NCBI RefSeq assembly: GCF_000427905.1
Contig: NZ_ATYX01000005.1
Coordinates: forward strand, 248,001-312,000
Source: Thermocrispum agreste DSM 44070
GTDB lineage: Bacteria > Actinomycetota > Actinomycetes > Mycobacteriales > Pseudonocardiaceae
Direction of reading: 5' to 3'
DNA: 64,000 bases
Part shown: positions 36,129-48,013 of the stretch, piece after piece
Layout: each line of letters starts with the position of its first letter
Position numbering within the stretch: the first letter of the stretch is position 1
The notes under the pieces: model-generated
Database searches by the model: none
Seen by the model: the letters and a program-made list of their open reading frames with translations, nothing else
Told to the model about the DNA's origin: nothing
Made by a program: the position numbers and the translations under genes

Positions 36129-37114
36129 TACGAGTGCTCCTCGAGCATTTCCTCGGTCACCGCCGACTCGGTGTTCGGGATGCCGAGCTCGGCGGCGCGC
36201 TTGTCGGCCATCGCCAGCAGGCGGCGGATGCGGCCCGCCACGGCATCCTTGGTCATCGGTGGATCGGCCAGCTGGCCCAGCTCCTCCAGCGAGGCCTGGC
36301 GATGCTTCAGCCGCAGCTTCCCGGCGGCCATCAGGTGCTCGGGTGCGGAATCCCCCAGGATCTCGATCGCCCGCTGCACGCGCGCGGCCGCGGCCACCGC
36401 CGCCCGCGCGGACCTGCGCATGTTCGCGTCGTCGAAGTTGGCCAGCCGGTTCGCCGTGGCCCGCACTTCCCGCCGCATGCGGTGCTCTTCCCACTGCAGG
36501 ACGCTGCTGTGCGCGCCCAGCCTGGTCAGCAGCGCTCCGATCGCGTCGCCGTCCCGGACCACGACCCGGTCCGCCCCGCGCACCTCGCGGGACTTCGCCT
36601 GGATTCCCATGCGCCGCGCCGCCCCGACCAGCGCCAGCGCCGCTTCCGGGCCCGGGCAGGTGATCTCCAGCGACGACGACCGGCCGGGTTCGGTGAGCGA
36701 GCCGTGCGCGAGGAAGGCGCCCCGCCACGCCGCTTCGGCGTCGGCGATGCCGCCGGACACCACCGACGCGGGCAAGCCGCGCACCGGACGGCCGCGGTGG
36801 TCGATCAGCCCGGTCTGCCTGGCCAGGCTCTCTCCGTCCTTGACCACCCGTACCACGTACTTGGTCCCCCGCCGCAGGCCGCTGGAGGTGATCACGTGCA
36901 CGTCGGACTGGTGCCCGTACAGCTCGTGAATCTCCTTGCGCAGCCGCCGCGCCACCGACCCGGTGTCCAGCTCCGCCTCGATGATCACCCGGCCGCCGAC
37001 GATGTGCAGGCCGCCCGCGAACCGCAACATCGCGGCCACCTCGGACTTGCGCGGCCCGATCTTGGTGATCTGCAGCCTGCTCAGTTCGTCCTTCACCGCT
37101 GCGGTCATCGCCAC
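36128..37114 (-). CDS. whiA: Sporulation regulator WhiA-like DNA-binding protein
   Basis: 328 residues. N-terminal degenerate LAGLIDADG homing-endonuclease-like domain (about 20-210; [29 protein letters not shown]) and C-terminal helix-turn-helix (about 240-328; [25 protein letters not shown]). In streptomycetes WhiA with WhiB switches on cell-division genes at sporulation; in others it affects division and chromosome segregation. GTG start, with GGGGGTGA about 6 bases upstream; homology ([11 protein letters not shown]) begins here. Sits in the universal Gram-positive order uvrC-rapZ-yvcK-whiA. Confidence 0.95.
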   Translation of the reverse strand: MAMTAAVKDELSRLQITKIGPRKSEVAAMLRFAGGLHIVGGRVIIEAELDTGSVARRLRKEIHELYGHQSDVHVITSSGLRRGTKYVVRVVKDGESLARQTGLIDHRGRPVRGLPASVVSGGIADAEAAWRGAFLAHGSLTEPGRSSSLEITCPGPEAALALVGAARRMGIQAKSREVRGADRVVVRDGDAIGALLTRLGAHSSVLQWEEHRMRREVRATANRLANFDDANMRRSARAAVAAAARVQRAIEILGDSAPEHLMAAGKLRLKHRQASLEELGQLADPPMTKDAVAGRIRRLLAMADKRAAELGIPNTESAVTEEMLEEHS

Positions 37115-37172
37115 CGCTGATCACCCCCGCCCCACGGCCCTGGCGGCCCCGCCGCCTCGTCCTTCATCAGTC

Positions 37173-38156
37173 CTACTCCCTCTCCATCCCCAGAGCGTTA
37201 CGCACCACGGCCGCCAGCGCATTTGGATCATGCCTGCGGCCGTTGCCGTCGGCCACGTCGGCCAGCACCGCGCGGGCACCGAGCCGCTCCGCAGCCGCCC
37301 GGAGCCTGCTCGGCGCGGGCACCGACTTCCGGTCGGCGATCACCGCTTCGGCTTTCAGTTCCGGCGCATGCTGTCCCAGTACGTGCAGGTGCTGCTCCGG
37401 CGAGAAACCCGCCGTCTCGCCCGGCTGGGGAACCAGGTTGAGCACGATCACCTTACGCGCTGTGGTGCGGATCAGCGCCTCGTGCAGGTCCGGGACCAGC
37501 AGGTGCACCAGCACGCTGGTGAACCACGATCCGGGGCCGAGCAGCACCACGTCCGCGTCCAGCACCGCCTGCACCGCCGCCTGGCAGGCCCGCGGCGGCT
37601 TCCCGTCCGCGTTGTGCAACCGGATCTGCCGCACCCGGCCCGGCGTGGCGGCGACCGCGACCTGGCCGCGGATGACACTCACCGCGTCCGGGTCACCCGA
37701 CTCGTCCAGGCCGGTGACGTCGGCTTCGATATACAGCGGTTCCGGCGACATCGGCAGCACCCGGCCGCTCAGCCCGAGCAGCTTGCACGCCTCGTCCAGC
37801 GCCACCACCGGGTCGCCGACCTCCTCGAACAACCCGGCCAGCAGCAGGTTGCCGACCGCGTGCCCGGCGAGCGCGCCGGTACCGCCGAACCGGCGCTGGA
37901 ACACCCGTGACCACAGGTTGTCGCCGGTGGGCCCCACGTCCGCGGTCGCCAGCGCCGACAGCGCCTGGCGGAGATCCCCCGGCGGGAGCACGCCCAGCTC
38001 GTTCCGCAGCCGCCCGGACGACCCGCCGTCGTCGGCGACCGTCACCACCGCCGTCACGTGCGGGGTCAGCAGGCGCAGGGCTCGCAGCGTCGCGTGCAGA
38101 CCGTGGCCGCCACCCAACGCCACCGCGCGGAGCGCACCACGGTCATTCCCGCCCAA
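37173..38156 (-). CDS. yvcK: YvcK/CuvA-type (CofD-like) UDP-sugar-binding regulator
   Basis: 327 residues with the CofD-like fold: VALGGGHGLHATLRALRLL near residue 12, VTVADDGGSSGRLR (about 38-51), PPGDLRQAL, and VLLGPGSWFTSVL (about 215). YvcK proteins bind UDP-sugars and help control carbon flow to the cell wall; the M. tuberculosis homologue CuvA (Rv1422) is needed for normal growth and shape. The start is uncertain: a TTG at 38156, overlapping rapZ by 14 bases, gives ten residues before the glycine motif; a GTG at 38123 would leave too little. Coupled to rapZ and followed by whiA. Confidence 0.9.
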   Translation of the reverse strand: MGGNDRGALRAVALGGGHGLHATLRALRLLTPHVTAVVTVADDGGSSGRLRNELGVLPPGDLRQALSALATADVGPTGDNLWSRVFQRRFGGTGALAGHAVGNLLLAGLFEEVGDPVVALDEACKLLGLSGRVLPMSPEPLYIEADVTGLDESGDPDAVSVIRGQVAVAATPGRVRQIRLHNADGKPPRACQAAVQAVLDADVVLLGPGSWFTSVLVHLLVPDLHEALIRTTARKVIVLNLVPQPGETAGFSPEQHLHVLGQHAPELKAEAVIADRKSVPAPSRLRAAAERLGARAVLADVADGNGRRHDPNALAAVVRNALGMERE

Positions 38157-39048
38157 GGTCGCGATGCACCACCTTCACGATCGCGTTGTCGTCCTCGGCG
38201 GACAGCCTGCGGGCCAGCTCCTCGGCCATCGCCACGCTGCGGTGCTTGCCGCCGGTGCAGCCCACCGCCAGGGTCAGGTAGCGCTTGCCCTCCCGCCGGT
38301 AGCCCGCACCGATCAGCCGCAGCAGCTCCTGGTAGCGATCGAGGAAATCCTCCGCGCCCTCCTGCGACAGCACGTAGTTGCGCACCTCGGGATCCTTGCC
38401 GGTGAAGTCGCGCAGCTCCGGGATCCAGAACGGGTTGGGCAGGAAACGCACGTCCATCACCAGGTCGGCGTCCATCGGCAGCCCGTACTTGTAGCCGAAG
38501 GACAGCACGGTGATGCGGGTACGCAAGGACGCGTCGGTGCCGAACGCGTCCTCGATCTTGGCACGCAGGTCGTGCACCGACAGCGTCGACGTCTCGATCA
38601 CCAGGTCGGCCTCGTTGCGCAGCGGGGCCAGCAACGCACGTTCCGCGGCGATCCCGTCGACCAGCCGGCCGTCCCCCTGCAGCGGGTGACCGCGCCGCAC
38701 CTGGTCGAACCGGCGGATGAGCACCTCGTCGGTGGCTTCCAGGAACAGCACGCGCGGCTTGTAGCCCTGCGCGTCCAGTTCCTTGATCACCGACGCGAGG
38801 TCGTCGGTGAACGCGCGCGACCGGACGTCCATGACCACCGCGATCTTGGTGACCGCTCCGCGGGCCTGGGCGCCCAGCTCGACCATCGTGGCGATCAATT
38901 CCGGCGGGAGGTTGTCGACCACGAACCAGCCGAGGTCCTCCAGGCACTTGGCTGCCGTGCTCCGACCCGCACCGGACAGGCCGGTCACCACCGCGACCTG
39001 CATGCCGGACGCGCTGCGGGCGGACCGCTCATCCTGCGGCTGACTCAT
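38143..39048 (-). CDS. rapZ: RNase adapter protein RapZ-like P-loop protein
   Basis: 301 residues. Walker [22 protein letters not shown] near residue 20, [18 protein letters not shown], and the C-terminal RapZ domain with [23 protein letters not shown] and the nucleotide/phosphate-binding [16 protein letters not shown]. RapZ hydrolyses or binds nucleotides and in enterobacteria controls GlmZ decay; in actinobacteria its target is unknown. ATG overlapping the uvrC stop (ATGA). Confidence 0.93.
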   Translation of the reverse strand: MSQPQDERSARSASGMQVAVVTGLSGAGRSTAAKCLEDLGWFVVDNLPPELIATMVELGAQARGAVTKIAVVMDVRSRAFTDDLASVIKELDAQGYKPRVLFLEATDEVLIRRFDQVRRGHPLQGDGRLVDGIAAERALLAPLRNEADLVIETSTLSVHDLRAKIEDAFGTDASLRTRITVLSFGYKYGLPMDADLVMDVRFLPNPFWIPELRDFTGKDPEVRNYVLSQEGAEDFLDRYQELLRLIGAGYRREGKRYLTLAVGCTGGKHRSVAMAEELARRLSAEDDNAIVKVVHRDLGRE

Positions 39049-40991
39049 GTCGTCCCCTGTTCGTCGTGCAGTGCGGCGTAGATCTTCTCCGCCGTGGTCT
39101 TGCCGAAGCCCTTCACCTGGGCGATCTCCTCCGCCGAAGCCTGCTTCAACCGTTTGACCGACCCGAAGTGCTTGATCAAGGCTTGCTTGCGCGCCTGGCC
39201 GAGGCCGGGCACCGCATCCAACACCGATGCTCGCACGCGCCGGGCCCGCTTGTCCCGGTGGTAGCTGATGGCGAAGCGATGCGCCTCGTCACGCACCCGC
39301 TGCAGCAGGTACAGCGCCTCGGACGACCTGGGCAGGATCACCGGATACGGCTCGGCGGGCTGCCAGACTTCCTCCAGCCGCTTGGCCAGCCCGATCACCG
39401 CCACGTCGGTGATGCCCATGTCGGACAGCACCTCGGCGGCCGCCGTCGCCTGGGGTCCCGCACCGTCGACCACCAGCAGGTTCGGCGGGTAGGAGAACTT
39501 CTTCGGCTTGCCGGTCTCCGGGTCGATGCCGGGGCGCTCGGCGTCGTCGCCTTCGGTTTCGGCCTTGTAGCGGGCGAACCGGCGCCGCACCACCTCCGCG
39601 ATGGCGGCGACGTCACCCTTGTCGGCCGCCTCCCGGATGGCGAAGCGGCGGTACTCGGACTTGCGCGGCAAAGCGTCCTCGAACACCACCAGCGACGCCA
39701 CCACGTCGGTGCCCTGGATGTGGCTGACGTCGACACACTCGATGCGCAGCGGCGCGGTGTCCAGCCCGAGGGCTTCCTGCAGCTCGTTCAGGGCGGCCGA
39801 GCGGGCCGTCAGGTCTCCGGCGCGGCGCAGCTTGTGCTGGGTGAGGGCTTCCTTGGCGTTGCGCTCCACCGTCTCGGCCAGCGCCCGCTTGTCACCGCGC
39901 TGCGGAACGCGGATCGTGACCTTCGATCCGCGCAAGGAGGACAGCCACTCCTGCAGCGCCTCGACGTCCTCCGGGATCGCGGGGACCAGCACCTGCTTGG
40001 GCACCGGCGAACCGACGTCGGCGGTGCGCTCGGCGACGTCGGCTTCCTCGCCGTAGAACTGCGCCAGGAACTGGCTGGTCAACCGGGCTTGCACCTGCTC
40101 GGTGTCGCCGGGGATCTCGTCGATGTCGACCACCCAGCCGCGTTGGCCGCGCACCCGGCCGCCCCGTACGTGGAAGACCTGCACCGCGGCTTCCAGCTCG
40201 TCGTGGGCGAAAGCGATGACGTCCGCGTCCGTGCCGTCCCCGAAAACCACCGCCTGCTTCTCGTTCGCCCGGCGCAGCGCGCTCAGATCGTCCCGCAGCC
40301 GGGCGGCGCGCTCGAACTCCAATGCCTCGGCCGCCTCGTTCATCTCCCGCTCGAGGCGGCGCTGCATCGCGTCGGTGCGGCCGGCCAGGAACTCGCACAG
40401 GTCCTCGACGATCTGCCGGTGCTCTTCGGCCGAGACGCGGCCGACGCACGGCGCGGAGCATTTGTCGATGTAGCCGAGCAGGCACGGGCGGCCGATCTGC
40501 TGATGCCGCCGAAACACGCCGTTGGAGCATGTCCGCGCCGGGAACACGCGCAGGAGCAGATCGAGCGTCTCGCGGATGGCCCAGGCATGCGCGTACGGGC
40601 CGAAGTAGCGCACCCCTTTGCGCCGCGGGCCGCGATAGACGTGCGGCCGCGGGTACTCCTCGTTCAACGTCACCGCCAGCACCGGGTACGACTTGTCGTC
40701 TCGGTAGCGGACGTTGAACCGCGGGTCGAACTCCTTGATCCAGTTGTATTCCAGCTGCAGCGCCTCGACCTCGGTGGAGACCACGGTCCACTCGACGCCC
40801 GCTGCGCTGGTGACCATCTGCCGGGTACGCGGGTGCAGCTGGGCCGGGTCGGCGAAGTAGGAACTCAACCTGCTGCGCAGGCTCTTGGCCTTGCCGACGT
40901 AGATGACCCGGTTGTTGGCGTCCCGGAACTTGTAGACACCTGGGGCATCGGGGATCGTGCCCGGGGACGGGCGGTAGTCGACTCGGGGCAC
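39045..40991 (-). CDS. uvrC: Excinuclease ABC subunit C
   Basis: 648 residues. GIY-YIG nuclease domain at the N-terminus ([25 protein letters not shown], about 17-42) for the 3' incision, a cysteine group [11 protein letters not shown] with [16 protein letters not shown] (about 150-182), a UVR helix hairpin (about 203-238), an RNase H-like domain for the 5' incision ([24 protein letters not shown]) and C-terminal helix-hairpin-helix ([18 protein letters not shown]). GTG start, six bases after a TAGGCT -10 box (41003-40998), so leaderless. First gene of uvrC-rapZ-yvcK-whiA. Confidence 0.97.
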   Translation of the reverse strand: MPRVDYRPSPGTIPDAPGVYKFRDANNRVIYVGKAKSLRSRLSSYFADPAQLHPRTRQMVTSAAGVEWTVVSTEVEALQLEYNWIKEFDPRFNVRYRDDKSYPVLAVTLNEEYPRPHVYRGPRRKGVRYFGPYAHAWAIRETLDLLLRVFPARTCSNGVFRRHQQIGRPCLLGYIDKCSAPCVGRVSAEEHRQIVEDLCEFLAGRTDAMQRRLEREMNEAAEALEFERAARLRDDLSALRRANEKQAVVFGDGTDADVIAFAHDELEAAVQVFHVRGGRVRGQRGWVVDIDEIPGDTEQVQARLTSQFLAQFYGEEADVAERTADVGSPVPKQVLVPAIPEDVEALQEWLSSLRGSKVTIRVPQRGDKRALAETVERNAKEALTQHKLRRAGDLTARSAALNELQEALGLDTAPLRIECVDVSHIQGTDVVASLVVFEDALPRKSEYRRFAIREAADKGDVAAIAEVVRRRFARYKAETEGDDAERPGIDPETGKPKKFSYPPNLLVVDGAGPQATAAAEVLSDMGITDVAVIGLAKRLEEVWQPAEPYPVILPRSSEALYLLQRVRDEAHRFAISYHRDKRARRVRASVLDAVPGLGQARKQALIKHFGSVKRLKQASAEEIAQVKGFGKTTAEKIYAALHDEQGTT

Positions 40992-41467
40992 GCCTCCAGC
41001 CTACGACCGTCGGCGGACATCGATCGGACGACCGGCCGACCTGGCGCGATCGGCGCGTGCCCCGTCCGGCCCGGCGACAACGCGATTCCCCGCCCCCGGC
41101 GAGCGGAAGACCCGGTTCCCGCAGCGGACCCGGGTCTGCGCCGCCCTGATCCAATGCCGGACAAGGCCTGGGCACGCAGCCGTTGCGACGCCCGGTGGCA
41201 TGAAGCCGCGCCGGGTCCGGCGTGCGGCCACGTTCCGCTCCGCGGCATGAGGGCAAACCGGCCTCGGCAGAGACCGCTCGGCGCCCGGGTCACGGAATCC
41301 CCGTCCCGGGCGGGCCGTGCCCGATCCCAGGCCACGATGCCCGCGCCGGGTCCGCGTCCGGCGGCCCAACCCAGGCCGGACGACGACCGCCGGTCAGCCG
41401 ATCGGGCCTGGCATCCTCAGGAGTTCGTCCGTGCCGTCGCATCGGCATTCGTGGCATGCTCGCAGAC
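40992..41467. other. Gene-free gap between divergent uvrC and the DinB-like gene
   Basis: 476 very GC-rich bases. Open frames exist on both strands, but none has a credible start, ribosome binding site or recognisable product. The uvrC -10 box TAGGCT lies at 41003-40998. Short GC-rich inverted pieces are frequent (CCGGGC and GCCCGGGT forms near 41280-41320). A fragment similar to the 35.2-kb direct repeats is at about 41222-41240. Confidence 0.5.
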
Positions 41468-42232
41468 GTGCAGACCTCTCAGCTTCTTCCCGCGCTCCGG
41501 GCGGCGGGCGAACGCATGGCCGAGGCCGCCGAGGAAGCCGGGCTGTCCGCCTCGGTTCCGAGCTGCCCAGGGTGGACGGTCCGGGATCTGCTGTTCCACA
41601 CCGGGAGTGTGCACCGGTGGGCGGCAAGCATCGTCGGCAAGACCGGGGACAAGCACCAGCGCGTGATCGGCGGCGACCCGCTCAAGGACGCCGAGTACCG
41701 GCCCGCCGACGACAAGCTGCTCACCTGGTTCCGCGAAGGGCACGCCGAGCTGGTGCGCACGCTGGAGGCAGCGCCGGAGGACCTGGACGTCTGGCATTTC
41801 CTGCCCGCCTCGACGCCGCTGTCGTTCTGGGTGCGCCGACAGACGCACGAGACGATCGTGCACCGGGTGGACGCCGAGCAGGCGGGCGGATCGATCACGC
41901 CGATCGACCCGGACGTCGCACTGGACGGCCTCAACGAGCTGCTGATCGGGTTCCTGCCCCGGCGGCGCCACAAGCTGCGCAGCGACGAGCCGAAGACCAT
42001 GGTCGTGCAGACCACCGACCGGCCGCTGGCGTGGCGGTTGAGCATCAGCACCGAGCCCGTCGTCTGCGAACCGGTGCTCGACCCGGGCGAGGCGGATGCG
42101 TTCGTGCGCGGCCCTGCGGAGCGGTTGTACCTGGCGTTGTGGAACCGGGCGCCCCTGTCCTCCGTGGAGACCTCCGGCGACGAACAGCTGCTGCGTAGCT
42201 GGTCGGCATCCGTGCAGGTCACGTGGAATTGA
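41468..42232 (+). CDS. DinB-like/mycothiol-dependent maleylpyruvate isomerase-family protein
   Basis: 254 residues of the actinobacterial family with an N-terminal DinB-type four-helix metal-binding domain, seen by PGWTVRDLLFHTGSVHRWA (about 33-52, with the metal-ligand histidine) and TPLSFWVRRQTHETIVHRVDAEQA (about 115-140, HxxxH), and a C-terminal MDMPI domain (about 165-254). Relatives use mycothiol or another thiol as cofactor, and many have no assigned reaction. The start is uncertain: GTG 41468 (seven bases after CATGCT, possibly leaderless) or ATG 41456 in the same frame. Monocistronic, divergent from uvrC. Confidence 0.82.
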   Translation: MQTSQLLPALRAAGERMAEAAEEAGLSASVPSCPGWTVRDLLFHTGSVHRWAASIVGKTGDKHQRVIGGDPLKDAEYRPADDKLLTWFREGHAELVRTLEAAPEDLDVWHFLPASTPLSFWVRRQTHETIVHRVDAEQAGGSITPIDPDVALDGLNELLIGFLPRRRHKLRSDEPKTMVVQTTDRPLAWRLSISTEPVVCEPVLDPGEADAFVRGPAERLYLALWNRAPLSSVETSGDEQLLRSWSASVQVTWN

Positions 42233-42268
42233 CGCAGGCTGCCACCGCCGAGCGAACCGGCGCCGTGA

Positions 42269-42832
42269 TCACCCGTCGAACGACTCGTGACCCCCGGGCG
42301 GCAGCGGGAGGATCATCGCCGCGAAGGTGGGCGAGTCGGGGAACGGCTTGATGGTGCCGACCTTGCGATAGCCCCAGCGCCGGTAGGCGGTCACGGCCGG
42401 AGTGTTGGCCTCGTCGACGAGCAGCGTGGCGCGTTCCTCCCGGCGGGTGGCCAGCAACTCGCGATGGGTGTCGCGCGCGACATGCCTGCGCTGGTGATCC
42501 GGGTGCGTCATGATCTCGTTGATGGCGAACGTGCGCGTGCCGGTCTCGATCGTCAGCTCCGGATCATGAGGCTGGAGCGAGCGCCACCACCGCGCGTTCT
42601 CCGGCAGCGCGTAACCGAAGGCCAGCCCGACGGGTTTGTCCTCGTCGAAGGCCGCGCACATGCCGAATCCCGGCGAGCGCATGTATCCCTCGACGCGCTC
42701 GGTGAACCGCTCGACGGAATAGAACGGATCCGTCGCGGCCTGGGGATGCGTCGCCAGGTACAGCGGCACGATCACGTCGTCCACCGTGGCCGGGGCGGTC
42801 TCGTGGTCGTAGTGCCTGAAGGTGAGGTTCAC
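42269..42832 (-). CDS. GNAT-family N-acetyltransferase
   Basis: 187 residues. The acetyl-CoA-binding core is visible as FAINEIMTHPDHQRRHVARDTHRELL (motif A region, with the R/Q-x-x-G/A position degenerate: QRRHVA) followed by TLLVDEANTPAVTAYRRWGYRKVGTI, a typical GNAT C-terminal strand and helix. Substrate unknown. The GTG at 42832 overlaps the stop of the upstream XRE regulator gene (GTGA), so the two are coupled and the regulator probably controls it. A longer start would run inside the regulator gene. Confidence 0.85.
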   Translation of the reverse strand: MNLTFRHYDHETAPATVDDVIVPLYLATHPQAATDPFYSVERFTERVEGYMRSPGFGMCAAFDEDKPVGLAFGYALPENARWWRSLQPHDPELTIETGTRTFAINEIMTHPDHQRRHVARDTHRELLATRREERATLLVDEANTPAVTAYRRWGYRKVGTIKPFPDSPTFAAMILPLPPGGHESFDG

Positions 42833-44077
42833 GCTTGCCTCTCCTCGGCCAGCAGAGCTCGCACCCGCCGCACCGACGGAAGCCCTCGCTGCTTGGGTGG
42901 GACGCACGCCAGAGCAGCGGCCGCCGAGCGGTGGACCAGTGCGTCCCGCCGCTGCCATGGCTTCAGTTCGGCCAGCGTACCGGCGAGATGTTCGGTGCCA
43001 GCGGTCAAGTCCCCGGCCTTGATCAAGGCGGTCGCACGATGGGCGTGGAGCTGAGCCGGGCCACCCCACGATGACGACGGGTACAGCCGCAAAGCCGCCT
43101 CTTGCTCTGCAAACGCCTCACGGGTACGGCCCGCGTGGGAATGAACTTCCGAGGCAACGAACCGCAAACGCTGTTCTGGCCACGACCACACGCCATACGG
43201 CGCCGTGCTGGCGGGCAGATCCGGGAACATCTCCGTCACCTCACGGAGCGCCGTCAGCGCCGCGCCGTCGTTCCCCGTGCGAGCGTGGACTTGCGCTCGC
43301 GCTGCCAGCCCGGAGATCCGGCCCACACCGTCGGGCGGCGACACAGCCACCGCACGGTCAGCCAAAGCGAGGACGGTTGCCGGCGACGACGAGTACAGCG
43401 AGAAAACGGCCTGCCGTCCTGCGATCAGCCCAGCCAGTTCCCGATCACCGGTCGCCGCCGCTGCCCGCGACGCAGTCCGCCGCCAGCGGTTCGCCGCGTC
43501 CGTCTCATGCACCTGCACGAGAGCGATGGCACACAGCGCTGCCAGCTGCGCGAACGCATGCGTCAGGTCGGTACGGACCGTGCCTGACGACTCGGCCATC
43601 CGAGCCCGCAAGTCATTCAGATCCGCGGCCAAGCCGGCGAACAGCCGTTCCGGGGGTTCCACCAGCACGCGCACGGCATAGTCCGCGGCAACCCGTTCCC
43701 ACTCGTCTGTGTCCAACTCGCTGGGGACGAGCGGCAATGCGTGATCGAACGTGCGCCGGACCTGCTCCAGCGAGCCAAGCAACGGCGCAGCCGCGGCCAA
43801 CCCAAGGAGTGTGCGGCGATCCATGTCGTCTCGGTCCGCCTCCCCCTGGCACCCCGATCGAGGCACACACACCAGGTACGCCCCGTACAGAGCACCATGC
43901 GCACCCGTCGCCTCGTCGGCAAGCCGCCAAAAGCGCTCATCCGGTGTCGCCCGCCCGTTCTCGATCGCCGCGATCCGCGAACGTGAACAACCCGTCGCCT
44001 CGGCCAGCCGTTCTTGCGTCAATCCCCGCCGCTTTCCGGCGCTTCGCCAGCTGCCTGCCGAGATCCACATCGTTCAC
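42829..44077 (-). CDS. XRE-family regulator with TPR-like C-terminus, apparently frameshifted near its start
   Basis: The body is a 400-residue regulator: helix-turn-helix LTQERLAEATGCSRSRIAAIENGRAT followed by a long alanine-rich, TPR-like helical domain. Read from the ATG at 44070 it begins MWISAGSWRSAGKRRG, which does not form the first HTH helix. Read from the GTG at 44077, which has a fine GGGAGG site 7 bases upstream, it begins VNDVDLGRQLAKRRKAAG, exactly what an XRE domain needs, but is then in the wrong frame. Removing one base near 44023 (in GGGGATTGACG) joins both halves into VNDVDLGRQLAKRRKAAG-LTQERLAEATG. The span is 1249 bases, one more than a multiple of three. Either the gene is damaged, or the base is an assembly error. 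The GNAT gene follows, coupled. Confidence 0.8.
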
Positions 44078-44120
44078 TTCGCGCCCTCCCCCAGCGCATG
44101 ACGTGCGGTTTCAGCGTAGC

Positions 44121-44156
44121 CGAACACGCACTCTTCGTGTTCGTTCGTGTTCGTTC
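44121..44156. promoter_or_regulatory. Operator-like repeats upstream of the XRE regulator
   Basis: CGAACACG (44121-44128) and CGTGTTCG (44136-44143) form a perfect 8-base inverted repeat with a 7-base centre; CGTGTTCG is then repeated at 44146-44153, making a tandem GTGTTCGTTC pair (44137-44146, 44147-44156). The cluster is 44 bases upstream of the regulator GTG and within the divergent promoter zone. It is the natural candidate for autoregulation and for control of the small genes on the other side. Confidence 0.6.
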
Positions 44157-44208
44157 CGGCCCGCACCGCCTTTCGAACATCACCCAGTGCGCCGTTCCAT
44201 GAAGACGT

Positions 44209-44598
44209 GTGCTGCAGATCACGCCACACAGATCCGTGACCGACTGTGTTGCTGTTCAGGTGATCGACGTGCCACTGACCCATCTCCCACCCGGTGTGCG
44301 GGCAGAGACCTTCACCCACGCCGACGGCCGGAAAGCGACGATCTATCGCGCGCCCTACGAAAGCGACGGCCCCCTCGTGCTGACAGAGGATGGCCAACGC
44401 GTCCTCTGCTACATGTGCGCCGCGTACGTGTTCCGCTGGCCCGAGGGGACGACCCAGGTCGACGTCGGCCACGGACGGATCGGCAAGTACATGCGCCTGC
44501 GCGACGGCATCACCATCAGCGGCAACTGGTCTCCACGCGTATTGGCGGACTTCGGCCAACGATGGGCGCACAGCGAGCTGGACAAGTACAGCCGATGA
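44209..44598 (+). CDS. Hypothetical protein, first of a small-gene pair
   Basis: Up to 129 residues, not recognised. The core (about 30-129) is mixed alpha/beta with a CYMC pair (residues 68-71) and the segments YVFRWPEGTTQVDVGHGRIGKY and RDGITISGNWSPRVL. The start is unclear: GTG at 44209, 44236 or 44260 are all in frame, and none has a good ribosome binding site; 44260 gives MIDVPLTHLPPGV. Overlaps the next small gene as ATGA, so the two are one unit. It is divergent from the XRE regulator across an operator-like repeat, an arrangement often seen with actinobacterial XRE/small-protein modules. Function unknown. Confidence 0.65.
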   Translation: MLQITPHRSVTDCVAVQVIDVPLTHLPPGVRAETFTHADGRKATIYRAPYESDGPLVLTEDGQRVLCYMCAAYVFRWPEGTTQVDVGHGRIGKYMRLRDGITISGNWSPRVLADFGQRWAHSELDKYSR

Positions 44599-44810
44599 AC
44601 GACATCGAACGCGACGCCATCTTGTTCGCCCGCATCGCGGAGACCGAGCCTGGCATCGTGCGCACCCTCGGCCTGCTCATCGGTGAGCTCACCGACCCGG
44701 AACTGGAGCCCGACCTGCTGCGCCGACTCGGTGAGCTCATCCGGCGCATCGGCGAGACGGTGATCGCACGGGCCGAACGCCTCGGCACCGGGGACACGCC
44801 GTCCGGCTGA
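44595..44810 (+). CDS. Small acidic helical protein
   Basis: 71 residues, largely alpha-helical and acidic (MNDIERDAILFARIAETEPGI, then ELTDPELEPDLLRRLGELI), no membrane segment, no cysteine. ATG overlaps the stop of the upstream gene (ATGA), which supports it being real and coupled. Its first residues MNDIERDA give a soluble partner-like protein; a protein-protein role with its neighbour is a guess. Not recognised. Confidence 0.65.
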   Translation: MNDIERDAILFARIAETEPGIVRTLGLLIGELTDPELEPDLLRRLGELIRRIGETVIARAERLGTGDTPSG

Positions 44811-44868
44811 CCGGCCCATCGCCGGCGTGTGGCTCGATGACGGCCGCCGGGTGTGCCAAGCTCGGCGC

Positions 44869-45678
44869 GTGCGGATCGCCACCTGGAACGTCAACTCGAT
44901 CACCGCCCGGCTCCCCCGGCTGCTCGACTGGCTCGGAGCCGCCGAACCCGACGTGCTCTGCCTGCAAGAACTCAAATGCTCCGACGCCGCCTTCCCCTAC
45001 GACGCGATCGGCGAACTCGGCTACGGGGCAGCCACCTACTGCGCGGGACGGTGGAACGGCGTGGCCATCCTCTCCCGGGCCGGCCTCGGCGACGTCACCC
45101 GGGGCTTGGCCGACGAACCGGAATTCGTCGACGAAGGGGCGCTGTTCGGGGCACGGGAACGCCGCGCGATCGGCGCCACCTGCAACGGCGTCCGGGTGTG
45201 GTCACTGTACGCGCCTAACGGGCGCGCGCCCGGCCATCCGCATTTCCGGTACAAGCTCGAGTGGCTGGCCGCCCTGCAACACACGGTCACCGCCGAGAAC
45301 GGCGACCAGCCACTGGCGCTTCTCGGCGACTTCAACGTCGCGCCGACCGACGACGACGTCTACGACATCGCGGATTTCGCCGATTCGACCCACGTCACCG
45401 AGCCGGAACGGCAGGCACTCGCCGCATTGCGATCGTCGGGCCTGACCGACATCGTGCCCCGCGCCTTGAAAGGCGACCGCCCCTACACCTACTGGGACTA
45501 CCGCCAACTGGCGTTCGCCAAGGACAACGGCATGCGGATCGACCTGATCTTGGGCAACCCGGCATTCACCGAAGCCGTGCAGGACGCCTACGTCGATCGC
45601 AACGCGCGCAAGGACAGCCCCGCGGGCCCGCCGTCCGACCATGCACCGGTCGTGGTCGACCTCGCGTTCCCGAGCTGA
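44869..45678 (+). CDS. xthA: Exodeoxyribonuclease III
   Basis: 269-residue AP endonuclease/3'-5' exonuclease of the EEP fold. Motifs: IATWNVNSITARLPRLLDWL (metal-ligand N), DVLCLQELKCSDAAFP (metal-ligand E, about residue 36), LLGDFNVAPTDDDVYD (about 149) and the C-terminal GPPSDHAPVVVDLAF with the catalytic histidine. The GTG at 44869 lies six bases after CAAGCT, a poor -10; the homology begins here. Its stop is directly against that of the convergent PH-domain gene. Confidence 0.93.
   Translation: MRIATWNVNSITARLPRLLDWLGAAEPDVLCLQELKCSDAAFPYDAIGELGYGAATYCAGRWNGVAILSRAGLGDVTRGLADEPEFVDEGALFGARERRAIGATCNGVRVWSLYAPNGRAPGHPHFRYKLEWLAALQHTVTAENGDQPLALLGDFNVAPTDDDVYDIADFADSTHVTEPERQALAALRSSGLTDIVPRALKGDRPYTYWDYRQLAFAKDNGMRIDLILGNPAFTEAVQDAYVDRNARKDSPAGPPSDHAPVVVDLAFPS

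Positions 45679-48009
<2,331 letters not shown>

Positions 48010-48013
<4 letters not shown>

Noticed and set aside
39066-41666. Very long open frame antisense to uvrC and beyond
   Set aside because: It mirrors uvrC codons and continues through a gene-free GC-rich gap; no ribosome binding site and no domain.
42269-43069. 266-codon version of the GNAT gene
   Set aside because: The extra N-terminus is the XRE gene read in another frame; the GTGA overlap at 42832 is the natural start.
43617-43940. Small open frames within the XRE regulator gene
   Set aside because: They are arginine-rich reading-frame shadows with no ribosome binding site.
44869-45678. xthA as part of the 44-kb small-gene module
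   Set aside because: It has its own start region and is a housekeeping repair enzyme; the 58-base gap from the small genes shows no coupling.
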